Source: Candidatus Vogelbacteria bacterium
GTDB taxonomy: Bacteria > Patescibacteriota > Minisyncoccia > Phycocordibacterales > JACOZG01
Direction: 5' to 3'
DNA: 38,827 bases
Assembly (NCBI GenBank): GCA_016181465.1
Contig: JACOZG010000003.1
Coordinates: 1 to 38,827 of the forward strand
The notes under the pieces are model-generated. The model saw nothing but the letters and a program-made list of their open reading frames with translations, ran no database searches and was not told where the DNA came from. Shown here piece after piece: positions 16,995-25,000 of the stretch. Both the position numbers and the translations under genes were made by a program. The stretch's first letter is position 1, and each line of letters opens with the position of its first letter.

Positions 16995-17015
16995 ACTCGG
17001 TGTTTAACAGATTCA
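16995..17015. repeat. Partial (3' half) copy of the family-2 unit
   Basis: ACTCGGTGTTTAACAGATTCA. Confidence 0.85.
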
Positions 17016-17019
17016 AAAT

Positions 17020-19587
17020 CTATTGGATTTTGCAACAGCGAGCGTAGACGGAACCTCTAACGATAGTCGCCCCACCGACGCCAGCAACTGCTGTCCAACC
17101 ATTACCGTCAGGATAATCAAATATAGTATTGGCCGTGGATAAGAAATTATCGTAATTGGTTATTTTCAAGCCACCACCAGTTACAGTATAACCAGAAGCG
17201 CAGACGGCGGTAGCAGATTTTTTCCCAGAACCAAGGTCTGGATTGATGTCAACAGAGGAATTCGTACAAGACAAGCCAAGTGATGGGAGACTTTTCCACT
17301 CCGCCTGCCCAGTAGAATCTTTAGCTGTTAAAACATAACCAGAAACAGGATTTGTATTTGTAAGGATTTTAAGCAAGTTAGAATTGATAGTTACCGGCGC
17401 GCCGGCGCCCTCGTTGCCGATAGTAATTATACTGTTCGAACCATCTGCTTGAGAGCCACTAATCTTAATTCCTCTACCTAATGTAGTATTAGAACCGTAA
17501 GAGAGCCAGTTACCATTTAAATTGATATTTTTCGTCGCTGTATGATCCCCCAGATTGTCGCCGCCGGTGGCCGAGCCGGTATCGTCATTGGCGCACATCC
17601 ATTGCGAGTTACCGGATTGCCCGCCAACATTTGCCATCCACTTAAGGACCTGCCCGAAGGCACAATTTCGTTTCAAACTAAGCGTGCCGCTGGTTGTGAT
17701 AGAACCTCCGCTCTCGCCGGGCATAACCGCCAAACCGCTACCGGCAGCAACCGAGGTAACAGTGCCGCCGGTTGTGCTGGTGTTAGCAATGTCATCGGCG
17801 CAATCCCAGATGCCGTTAGCGTTGAATTTGAGAATCTTGCCGGCCGCGCAATCAGTGCGAATGTGAATGCTACTATTTGAATCGTTAATAAGGTGGCCAC
17901 CCATGTTACTCTCTAAACCGTTTTCCACTCTAATCTGCGTAATCCCACCGCCCGTGGCCTCTGGCCAGTCGGTTCGGCAGTCAGTGCCGATGCACACCTG
18001 ACCGTCGCCGAGCACGCTGAAACGACTGATGCCTCGTGCCGGGCCGCTCGCGGCCTCAAAAATTTTCGTCTCCGCTGATCCGTTCTGCGTTTTGACCTTG
18101 AAACCAGAGCTCGGAGACGCAGAGGAACTCACGACTAGGGCCGCCGGCACCTGCACATTAGCCCGTCCGTCAACCACCAGCAATTTGCTGTCTGTGTTTG
18201 CAATAGTATCGTAGCCAATCCCCACATTGCCTGTCACCGCCGAGTACTGGTTGAGACCGTCCCTGGTTACGGTCCAAGACGAACCGTCGTTAGCGCTCGG
18301 CGTGGCCAAGATCACTTTGCCGGCAGAATTAGTGGTCAAGAATTCACCAGCGGCGGCGCGCAGACCGAGCAGTTTCAAAAAACCAGTGGGCGAGATACTA
18401 AGCGCTCTCACCCCAAATCCTCCGCCCTTGACTTGATCCGCATCGCTAATATTGACCGGCGGGTGGCAACCGGGGACGCTGGAATCAGTGCACTCTGTCG
18501 GCGCATTCGGCGGCTCTTTCCAACCAGGCACGACACCCGGCACAATATCATCGTCACCATCATCACCACCGCCGTCATCGCCGCCGGCATCGCAACCACT
18601 CGCGGCGCAAATCTCGAAGGTATTACTTTGGTCAGACACTGTGCCGGCCTGATTGCTCAAGGTATAATAATACGAGGTGTCGATAGTGAAATTAGGAGAA
18701 CCAACTGCAAGGATATAAACATCACCGAGGGTATTATCTACATCGGCCGAGGCAACTTGCTGATTGGTTGAGGCGTTGAAACGTCTGAGTTTCAAAGTAG
18801 GATCAGTCAGATTATCGGTCCAGCTTATTCTAATGGTCTCGCCGATGGCGTAGCTCGTTTTATTCGTGGCTAAGTCAGTGATGAAGGGAGTGGTCGGCGG
18901 CGGCGCGGAAGCAATAATACTAAAATTACCGCTATTGGCCGTATCACTGCCCCACACCAACTTATAATAATAAAGGGTTCCGACGACGAATGTGCCGTCG
19001 TTTCTCACCTCGTCGTCGTAACTGCCGATATTGGGAACGGGAACATTTTGAGATCCGACAGGGATACCGCCTGAATTATAACGAGTAAGATACATAATGG
19101 CGCCGACTGGAATATACGATGGCGCCCGCCAAGTGATATGAATGGTATCACCGATTCTAAATTGCGCGCCGTTAATCGGCGTGTCAATGATGAGTTCGGC
19201 GGTCTGCGCGGCGGCGGTGATTTGAAACGGATTACTGACACTGAAAACTGGTGTATTGTTGACGGACTCAATAAAACCCTGGAGTTTAATTCGGTAATTG
19301 CCGGGCGCTACTTCAGGTATGGTGACAATCTGAATTCCGTCGTTGCCGGGGTTGCTGCAATTAAGATTAAGATTGAGCATTCGATCCTCTTCATCCAAAA
19401 ATATACAAACAACGGTGCCGGAAATGCCGTCCGTGGACCAAGTCACGGTTTGGCTAGAACCTACGGGCCAGATTTCACCGCCAACTGGAGAGGTGAGACC
19501 GAAGGCGGCGGCGGGCCGGGCCGAGACCAAAAACAAAACAAACAAAACCGGGATGATAAAAAGAAGCGCCAGCAGATATTTTTTCAT
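17020..19587 (-). CDS. Large secreted protein with signal peptide, Ig-like (GGxxW-type) domains and adhesin-like C-terminal region
   Basis: MKKYLLALLFIIPVLFVLFLVSARPAAA signal; LTSPVGGEIWPVGSSQTVTWST and IDTPINGAQFRIGDTIHITW domains; PGCHPPVNISD shared with adhesin leader PPGCWLPLNVSD. Confidence 0.65.
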   Translation of the reverse strand: MKKYLLALLFIIPVLFVLFLVSARPAAAFGLTSPVGGEIWPVGSSQTVTWSTDGISGTVVCIFLDEEDRMLNLNLNCSNPGNDGIQIVTIPEVAPGNYRIKLQGFIESVNNTPVFSVSNPFQITAAAQTAELIIDTPINGAQFRIGDTIHITWRAPSYIPVGAIMYLTRYNSGGIPVGSQNVPVPNIGSYDDEVRNDGTFVVGTLYYYKLVWGSDTANSGNFSIIASAPPPTTPFITDLATNKTSYAIGETIRISWTDNLTDPTLKLRRFNASTNQQVASADVDNTLGDVYILAVGSPNFTIDTSYYYTLSNQAGTVSDQSNTFEICAASGCDAGGDDGGGDDGDDDIVPGVVPGWKEPPNAPTECTDSSVPGCHPPVNISDADQVKGGGFGVRALSISPTGFLKLLGLRAAAGEFLTTNSAGKVILATPSANDGSSWTVTRDGLNQYSAVTGNVGIGYDTIANTDSKLLVVDGRANVQVPAALVVSSSASPSSGFKVKTQNGSAETKIFEAASGPARGISRFSVLGDGQVCIGTDCRTDWPEATGGGITQIRVENGLESNMGGHLINDSNSSIHIRTDCAAGKILKFNANGIWDCADDIANTSTTGGTVTSVAAGSGLAVMPGESGGSITTSGTLSLKRNCAFGQVLKWMANVGGQSGNSQWMCANDDTGSATGGDNLGDHTATKNINLNGNWLSYGSNTTLGRGIKISGSQADGSNSIITIGNEGAGAPVTINSNLLKILTNTNPVSGYVLTAKDSTGQAEWKSLPSLGLSCTNSSVDINPDLGSGKKSATAVCASGYTVTGGGLKITNYDNFLSTANTIFDYPDGNGWTAVAGVGGATIVRGSVYARCCKIQ

Positions 19588-19609
19588 AATCTTTGATTTA
19601 ACGATTGTT

Positions 19610-19933
19610 TTAATGTCGGAAACGAGCTTCGATTAAATGGACTCGTTTCTCTAATTTTGAAAACTCCTCGTAATCAACCTTGCGCTTGACATCGGTTTTG
19701 ATAATTTGGATATCTGATTTTATTATTTCTATATCCAGCATGATTTTGCCAATCATTTCAGTATGAGAGTCAAGTTTTGCGTCAACCTGCTCAAACTTTC
19801 GGTCCATTTTTTCACTAAGAAAATCCACCTTCTCGCCGATCGCTTTTACCCCGTCAGTAAAATGTTCCTTGAGCGAACCGAGGTAACGTTTCATTTCATC
19901 TCCAGAATATTGTTTCCCCGCCGTTTTGGTCAT
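19610..19933 (-). CDS. Hypothetical coiled-coil protein
   Basis: 107 aa with heptad-like pattern IGEKVDFLSEKMDRKFEQVDAKLDSHTEMIGKIMLDIEIIKSDIQIIK. Confidence 0.6.
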   Translation of the reverse strand: MTKTAGKQYSGDEMKRYLGSLKEHFTDGVKAIGEKVDFLSEKMDRKFEQVDAKLDSHTEMIGKIMLDIEIIKSDIQIIKTDVKRKVDYEEFSKLEKRVHLIEARFRH

Positions 19934-19976
19934 AATCTATTTTCAATATTTTCCACTTGGCGTTTTTAATTTTACG

Positions 19977-20321
19977 CTATTTCAACGACTTTAAAATTTC
20001 GGCTTTTTCGGCCTCGGTCAAGGGCGGGGTATTGGGCGGCAGTTGGAGCGATTTCAGAATCTCGTTCTTTTCGGCTTGAGTCAGCGGCTTAGCGCCGGGC
20101 GGAAGCGCGAGCGACTTCAGGATTTCGGCTTTTTCGGCCTCGGTCAAACCGCCAGCCGCCGGCGCCTCGGGCGCGGGCGGCGCGCCGTACTTCCGGCCGA
20201 GGTAAATCAGACCGGCGGCCAGCAAAATCAGCCCGATGACTAAAATTACGACCAGCGGATTTTTATGATTAACCTTAACCGGCGGCGGCTGATTCTGATT
20301 TTCTATAACCTCTGGCGGCAT
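19977..20321 (-). CDS. Single-TM protein with three tandem LTEAEKAEILKSL repeats
   Basis: TM NPLVVILVIGLILLAAGLIYLG; three ~20-aa repeats; start reassigned to 20321. Confidence 0.65.
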   Translation of the reverse strand: MPPEVIENQNQPPPVKVNHKNPLVVILVIGLILLAAGLIYLGRKYGAPPAPEAPAAGGLTEAEKAEILKSLALPPGAKPLTQAEKNEILKSLQLPPNTPPLTEAEKAEILKSLK

Positions 20322-20331
20322 ATTGTTATTT

Positions 20332-20340
20332 ATGATACCA
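20332..20340 (-). promoter_or_regulatory. Putative extended -10 TGGTATCAT
   Basis: Same 9-mer as upstream of the PaaX-like gene; 10 nt before ATG 20321. Confidence 0.4.
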
Positions 20341-20388
20341 TACTTCTCGACCGCGTCTGTTTTACAAAAGCCCAAGTGTGGATAAATT

Positions 20389-20802
20389 ATGGAATTAAAC
20401 GAAAAACAAAGGGGGGAAATGGGGAAACTGGCCGACGAATTCGGCCTGTGTTTTGTCGTGCTGTTCGGCTCGCGGGCGACCGGACAGACGCATCCGGAAA
20501 GCGATTTTGACATCGCCTACTCGGCCGACCGGAAAGTTGATTTTGACGAGGAGATAAAAATTAACACCCGATTGACCGAGATTTTAGGAAACATCAATGT
20601 TCAACTGGTGAACATGAAAACGGCTCCCCCCCTGCTACTTAAAAGAATCACTGGCCAGGCCGTTGTCCTCTACGAAAGTCGGCCGCATCTGTTGGACGAG
20701 TTGTATATCTACGCCCGAAGGGTATATGAAGAAGCCCAACCCTTATTTGAACTCCGAGAGCACTATGTCAACCACCGAATCAAAAACTACCACCATGCTT
20801 GA
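20389..20802 (+). CDS. MNT-type nucleotidyltransferase antitoxin (MntA-like)
   Basis: VVLFGSRATGQTHPESDFDIAY (GSx10DxD). Confidence 0.85.
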   Translation: MELNEKQRGEMGKLADEFGLCFVVLFGSRATGQTHPESDFDIAYSADRKVDFDEEIKINTRLTEILGNINVQLVNMKTAPPLLLKRITGQAVVLYESRPHLLDELYIYARRVYEEAQPLFELREHYVNHRIKNYHHA

Positions 20803-21229
20803 CAGACAATTTATCTACAAAAAACTAGAGATGCTCTCCGGGTACACCGACACCCTAGAACGCTTCTTAGCCAATAAAGACATCGAGACCATTAAAAAGG
20901 ACGAGGTGCTCCTGCCAGCGATAGAACGTTATTTCCAGATGACAGTAGATTCAATGCTCGACATAAACATCCATATCATTAGAGAAAATAACCTGGGAGC
21001 GCCCGATGAACTGCAAAGCACCTTTAAGCAACTGGGCGAATTCAAGGTGCTGGACAAAAATTTTGCCGAGAAAATCGCGCCAATCGTGGGGGCAAGAAAT
21101 ATGCTGGTTCACCGCTACGACAAACTGGACAAAAACTTATTTCTGCGAAACTTGCAAAATAACTTCCCCGATTTTCAAACCTACTTGAAAGCCATCCAAT
21201 CCTTTATAAACCTAGAAACTAAAACCTAA
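20795..21229 (+). CDS. HEPN-domain toxin (HepT-like/DUF86)
   Basis: VGARNMLVHRYDKLD carries Rx4H; overlaps mntA by 8 nt; start ATG 20795. Confidence 0.85.
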   Translation: MLDRQFIYKKLEMLSGYTDTLERFLANKDIETIKKDEVLLPAIERYFQMTVDSMLDINIHIIRENNLGAPDELQSTFKQLGEFKVLDKNFAEKIAPIVGARNMLVHRYDKLDKNLFLRNLQNNFPDFQTYLKAIQSFINLETKT

Positions 21230-21242
21230 AACCTGCACCCAA

Positions 21243-22451
21243 ATGATGGACTTAAAGAATCTGCGCTCGGCCTTGGAACAATTGGAGGAGGAGCGCGGCA
21301 TCCCCCAAGATAAAATTCTCGGCGCCATCGAGGACGCTTTAGTCGCCGCCTACAAAAAGGATTACGGCAAAAAAACCCAGATCGTGCGGGCAAAATTTGA
21401 CCTGAACACCGGCAAAACTGATTTTTACCAGGTAAAAATCGCCGTGGATGATTCCATGCTGGCCGAGGAGGCAACTGGCATAACTGGCAAGGTTAAACCT
21501 TCCACGGAAGGTTTAACCTTGCCCTTGCCGGCTGAAGGCGAGGCCTTAAAATTGAAATTCAACGAGGATCAACATCTCTTGCTAGCTGACGCCCGCAAAA
21601 TCAAAAAAGATGTCCAGCCAGGCGAAGAACTCGTTTTCCCGCTGGAAACCAAAGATGATTACGGCCGGATCGCCGCCCAGACCGCCAAGCAAGTGATCAT
21701 CCAGCGCCTGCGAGAGGCGGAAAAACTCTCGGTGCTCGCCGAATACGCCGACAAGGTCGGCGCAATCTTAAACGGCAAGGTGCAAAAGATCGAGCGCGGC
21801 AATGTTTTCGTTGATCTCGGCCGGACCACCGGTCTTCTGCCTTACGAAGAACAAATCCCCGGCGAGCACTATCATCAGGGCGAACGGGTCCGGGCCTATC
21901 TCGCGGCGGTGGAAGAGACGCCGCGCGGCGTCAACCTGCGATTGTCGCGAGCCCATCCCAAGTTCATTGAGAAATTGTTTGAACTAGAGACGCCGGAAAT
22001 CGCCAACAAACTGGTGGAGATCAAGACCATCGCCCGTGAAGCCGGATCCCGAGCCAAAATCGCCGTCGCTTCGGCTCACCCGAACATTGATCCGGTCGGC
22101 GCCTGTGTCGGTCAGCGCGGCATCCGCGTCAACACGGTCATTAATGAACTGGGCGGAGAAAAAATTGACATCATCAAGTGGGCCGAGGATCCCAATGAAT
22201 TCATCATCAACGCTCTAGCGCCAGCCAAGATCAACCAGCTAATCTTAAACGAGGAAAACCGCGAAGCCGCGGCCCTAGTGGCGCCGGACCAATTTTCGCT
22301 GGCGGTCGGCAAAAAAGGCCAGAATGTGCGCTTGGCGGCTAAACTCACCGGCTGGCGAATTGACATTAAATCGCCGGAGGGGGAAACCACGGACGGAGCG
22401 GCAGAATTTAAGGTTGAACCTTCCACGGAAGGTTCAACCTTGATACAATAA
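21243..22451 (+). CDS. nusA: Transcription termination/antitermination factor NusA
   Basis: DYGRIAAQTAKQVIIQRLREAEK, S1 region GNVFVDLGRTTGLLPYEEQIPGE, KH region DPVGACVGQRGIRVNTVINELGGEKIDIIKW. Confidence 0.97.
   Translation: MMDLKNLRSALEQLEEERGIPQDKILGAIEDALVAAYKKDYGKKTQIVRAKFDLNTGKTDFYQVKIAVDDSMLAEEATGITGKVKPSTEGLTLPLPAEGEALKLKFNEDQHLLLADARKIKKDVQPGEELVFPLETKDDYGRIAAQTAKQVIIQRLREAEKLSVLAEYADKVGAILNGKVQKIERGNVFVDLGRTTGLLPYEEQIPGEHYHQGERVRAYLAAVEETPRGVNLRLSRAHPKFIEKLFELETPEIANKLVEIKTIAREAGSRAKIAVASAHPNIDPVGACVGQRGIRVNTVINELGGEKIDIIKWAEDPNEFIINALAPAKINQLILNEENREAAALVAPDQFSLAVGKKGQNVRLAAKLTGWRIDIKSPEGETTDGAAEFKVEPSTEGSTLIQ
21486..21523. repeat. 38-bp perfect palindrome (family 1) in-frame within nusA
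   Basis: GGCAAGGTTAAACCTTCC-AC-GGAAGGTTTAACCTTGCC; encodes KVKPSTEGLTL. Confidence 0.97.
22410..22441. repeat. 32-bp perfect palindrome (family 1) at the 3' end of nusA
   Basis: AAGGTTGAACCTTCC-AC-GGAAGGTTCAACCTT; encodes KVEPSTEGSTL. Confidence 0.97.
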
Positions 22452-22456
22452 AAACT

Positions 22457-22987
22457 ATGAATCTCTGGCACGACCTCGAGCCCGGCGATAGCCATCAGAT
22501 CAACGTCATTATCGAATTGCCCGCGGGCTCAAAGAACAAATACGAGATTGACAAAGCCACCGGTCTCATCGCTCTTGACCGCACCACTCACACCACCCAG
22601 GCCTTTCCGTTTGATTATGGTTTTATCCCCCAGACGCTCTGGGACGACAACGACCCGGTGGATGTGATTCTTCTCGCCACCTTCCCGTTTCTGCCGGGCG
22701 TGCTGGTGCGCGGCCGGCCAGTGGCGGTAATGCATATGACCGACGACGGCGAATCAGACGACAAAGTGATCGCCGTGCCCGTCGGCGACCCGCGCTGGGA
22801 AAAAACAACGGATCTCAAAGACATCAACCCCCATACCCTCAAAGAAATGGAGCATTTCTATTCGACTTATAAAAAACTGCAAAATAAGGAGGTGAGGATT
22901 ACTGGTTTTGATGGCCGGGCCGCGGCCGATCTGATGTTTGAACGCGGCAAAAAACTTTACGTTGATAAGTACTTGCCAAAAAAATAA
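22457..22987 (+). CDS. ppa: Inorganic pyrophosphatase
   Basis: VIIELPAGSKNKYEIDKATGLIALDR...FPFDYGFIPQTLWDDNDPVDVILL. Confidence 0.95.
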   Translation: MNLWHDLEPGDSHQINVIIELPAGSKNKYEIDKATGLIALDRTTHTTQAFPFDYGFIPQTLWDDNDPVDVILLATFPFLPGVLVRGRPVAVMHMTDDGESDDKVIAVPVGDPRWEKTTDLKDINPHTLKEMEHFYSTYKKLQNKEVRITGFDGRAAADLMFERGKKLYVDKYLPKK

Positions 22988-23037
22988 GGCCGGGATTATA
23001 ATAATCATTATTAGCAGTTTAAAAAGCACATGATAAT

Positions 23038-23565
23038 ATGACTAAATCAAAATGCCTTCTGTTCATCGGACTCGCGGCCTGGTTAATGCTTGCGGCTGTG
23101 TCGCAAGCGACAGCCCAAACGCCGAGCGCCGACACCCGCCAGAACATCCGCGACCAGCAAGCCGGAACAATCGAGCTGCGAATTCAAAATTACGGCGACC
23201 GGCTGGAACTTCGGCTGACGGCGGCGCTCCAGCGCGCGGACAACCTCCGAGCGCGCGTGGCTGACCGCATCGGCCAATTCCGGGATCCGAAATTTGATAA
23301 GGCGCTCGTGGAACAGAAATTGACCGAGGCGGCGACGGCGATCGCCGCCGGCCGAGCCAAGGTGACCACGATTGACGCTGAAGTGACGAAGGCCTTGGCC
23401 GTAACCAATAAGACCACGGCCTTTGCCAATTTGCGCACCGCGGTGCGTGAGATTATCGGGAGCGTCCGCCTGGCCCATCAAAAAGTGGTGGAAGCCATTC
23501 GGCTGATCAAGAGCGCCTATCCGATAACGCCGCCAGTTCCGCCGCCGGCATCTACTAATCAATAA
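23038..23565 (+). CDS. Hypothetical secreted/helical protein
   Basis: Signal-like N-terminus CLLFIGLAAWLMLAAVSQATAQ. Confidence 0.65.
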   Translation: MTKSKCLLFIGLAAWLMLAAVSQATAQTPSADTRQNIRDQQAGTIELRIQNYGDRLELRLTAALQRADNLRARVADRIGQFRDPKFDKALVEQKLTEAATAIAAGRAKVTTIDAEVTKALAVTNKTTAFANLRTAVREIIGSVRLAHQKVVEAIRLIKSAYPITPPVPPPASTNQ

Positions 23566-23597
23566 CCGACAAAATTAGCCACTAATAAAATAAAACT

Positions 23598-23900
23598 ATG
23601 AACGGAGACAACCAAATGAACCAATTCCCGATTGCCGACAAACCCTCGCGGGGTCCGATGCTCGGCATTGTGATTATCGTCCTGTTAATCATTCTCGGCG
23701 GCATCTACATTCTGTCGTCGCGGAGCGGCGCGCCGGCGCCGACCGATCTGACTACCCCGACTGATAGTCCGGCCGGGCGAAACGGCGATGTCAACACGCC
23801 TCTTGGCGCCGGACAAACACCAGACCTGTCGGACCTCGAAACTGAAGCCAGCGGTCTGGGCACTGATCTCCAGAATCTCGACCAGGAATCCGGCCAGTAA
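23598..23900 (+). CDS. Hypothetical single-TM protein
   Basis: GPMLGIVIIVLLIILGGIYIL TM; followed by terminator. Confidence 0.65.
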   Translation: MNGDNQMNQFPIADKPSRGPMLGIVIIVLLIILGGIYILSSRSGAPAPTDLTTPTDSPAGRNGDVNTPLGAGQTPDLSDLETEASGLGTDLQNLDQESGQ

Positions 23901-23906
23901 ATAAGC

Positions 23907-23950
23907 AGAAAGCCCCGACTCACACTAAAGATGAGAATTCGGGGCTTTTT
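23907..23950 (+). terminator. Rho-independent terminator
   Basis: AAAGCCCCGA...TTCGGGGCTTTTT. Confidence 0.85.
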
Positions 23951-24272
23951 AGATCAATCGCGGCGTCGGCAGATCACTCGTGAAAAGCAATGGGACGACA
24001 AAATCAAATTTCCCCGCTCCCCTTTCTTTATCTCTCGTCTGCACCAGAAACAGGCAGTCCCGAAATTTGCTCGGCCAATCACGGAATCTAAGAAATTGAC
24101 CGTAGGAGAATTTCACCGGCACTCCGGTGTTCGGCACGCCCTTAATCAATCGCTCCAGGGGGACGGCCCGGATCGCTGGTTTAAAACGATAAACATCGCC
24201 GACAACCAATTGAGAGGCAATTCCTAAATGATGCTCTTGTTCCTCGAGACTTAAATCGCTGAACAATTTCAT
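23949..24272 (-). CDS. Hypothetical protein (107 aa)
   Basis: ORF with upstream purine-rich stretch (AGAAGGGAGG) before ATG 24272. Confidence 0.55.
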   Translation of the reverse strand: MKLFSDLSLEEQEHHLGIASQLVVGDVYRFKPAIRAVPLERLIKGVPNTGVPVKFSYGQFLRFRDWPSKFRDCLFLVQTRDKERGAGKFDFVVPLLFTSDLPTPRLI

Positions 24273-24302
24273 TGAGCACCTCCCTTCTGGGAAAAGATAT
24301 TA

Positions 24303-24332
24303 TTGACAAATGGGGTCAGCGTCAAGTAACAT
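24303..24332 (+). promoter_or_regulatory. Putative clpP promoter (TTGACA, 18 nt, TAACAT)
   Basis: -10 ends 9 nt before ATG 24342. Confidence 0.5.
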
Positions 24333-24341
24333 TATCAGATC

Positions 24342-24923
24342 ATGCTGATCCCAACCGTGATTGAAAAATCGCCTTTCGGCGAACGGGCCTATGATATTTA
24401 TTCCCGTCTGTTAAAAGACCGGATTATTTTTCTCGGCGGAGTTATTGACGACCATGTGGCCAACATTATTATTGCCCAACTCCTGTTTTTGGACTCGGAA
24501 AACCAGAAGAAAGACATCACTCTCTACATCAATTCCCCCGGCGGTCAGGTAGCTTCCAGTATGGCGATCCTCGACACAATGAATTATGTGAAGTCTGATG
24601 TGGCGACAATCTGCGTTGGGCTCGCCGCCTCCGGCGGCGCCATCATCCTCTCGGCCGGCAAAAAGGGCAAGCGCTTCGCCCTGCCGAACGCCGAGATGAT
24701 GATCCATCAACCCCTGGGCGGCACCGAGGGTCAAGCCACGGATATCGCCATCACGGCCCGACAAATTTTGAAAATCAAGGAGAAACTCAACAAACTGCTG
24801 GCGAAAAATACCGGCAAGCCCCTATCGCAAATCGAGCAGGATTCGGACCGTGACTATTATATGTCCGCCGAAGAAGCCGCTAAATACGGCCTGATTGACG
24901 AGATCATCAAGACCAAAACTTAA
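24342..24923 (+). CDS. clpP: ATP-dependent Clp protease proteolytic subunit
   Basis: [22 protein letters not shown]-like, [43 protein letters not shown]. Confidence 0.97.
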   Translation: MLIPTVIEKSPFGERAYDIYSRLLKDRIIFLGGVIDDHVANIIIAQLLFLDSENQKKDITLYINSPGGQVASSMAILDTMNYVKSDVATICVGLAASGGAIILSAGKKGKRFALPNAEMMIHQPLGGTEGQATDIAITARQILKIKEKLNKLLAKNTGKPLSQIEQDSDRDYYMSAEEAAKYGLIDEIIKTKT

Positions 24924-25000
24924 GCCGCTAAAATTTGCCAAACCGACCGGCGCTTGCTAGTATAGGATGTTCTTTTACCAAATTTAAATGATTAACACCT

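Noticed and set aside
12681-19587. Adhesin-like genes as part of a prophage tail module
   Set aside because: No other phage structural, lysis or integrase genes; they sit beside pilus genes, so a pilus/surface role is preferred.
1795-20802. Stop-codon reassignment (TGA as Gly, or TAG as sense)
   Set aside because: recJ and mntA-like genes end in TGA, and clpN, VKOR and pyrE end in TAG, at plausible C-termini; only one in-frame TAG (pyrF) is seen.
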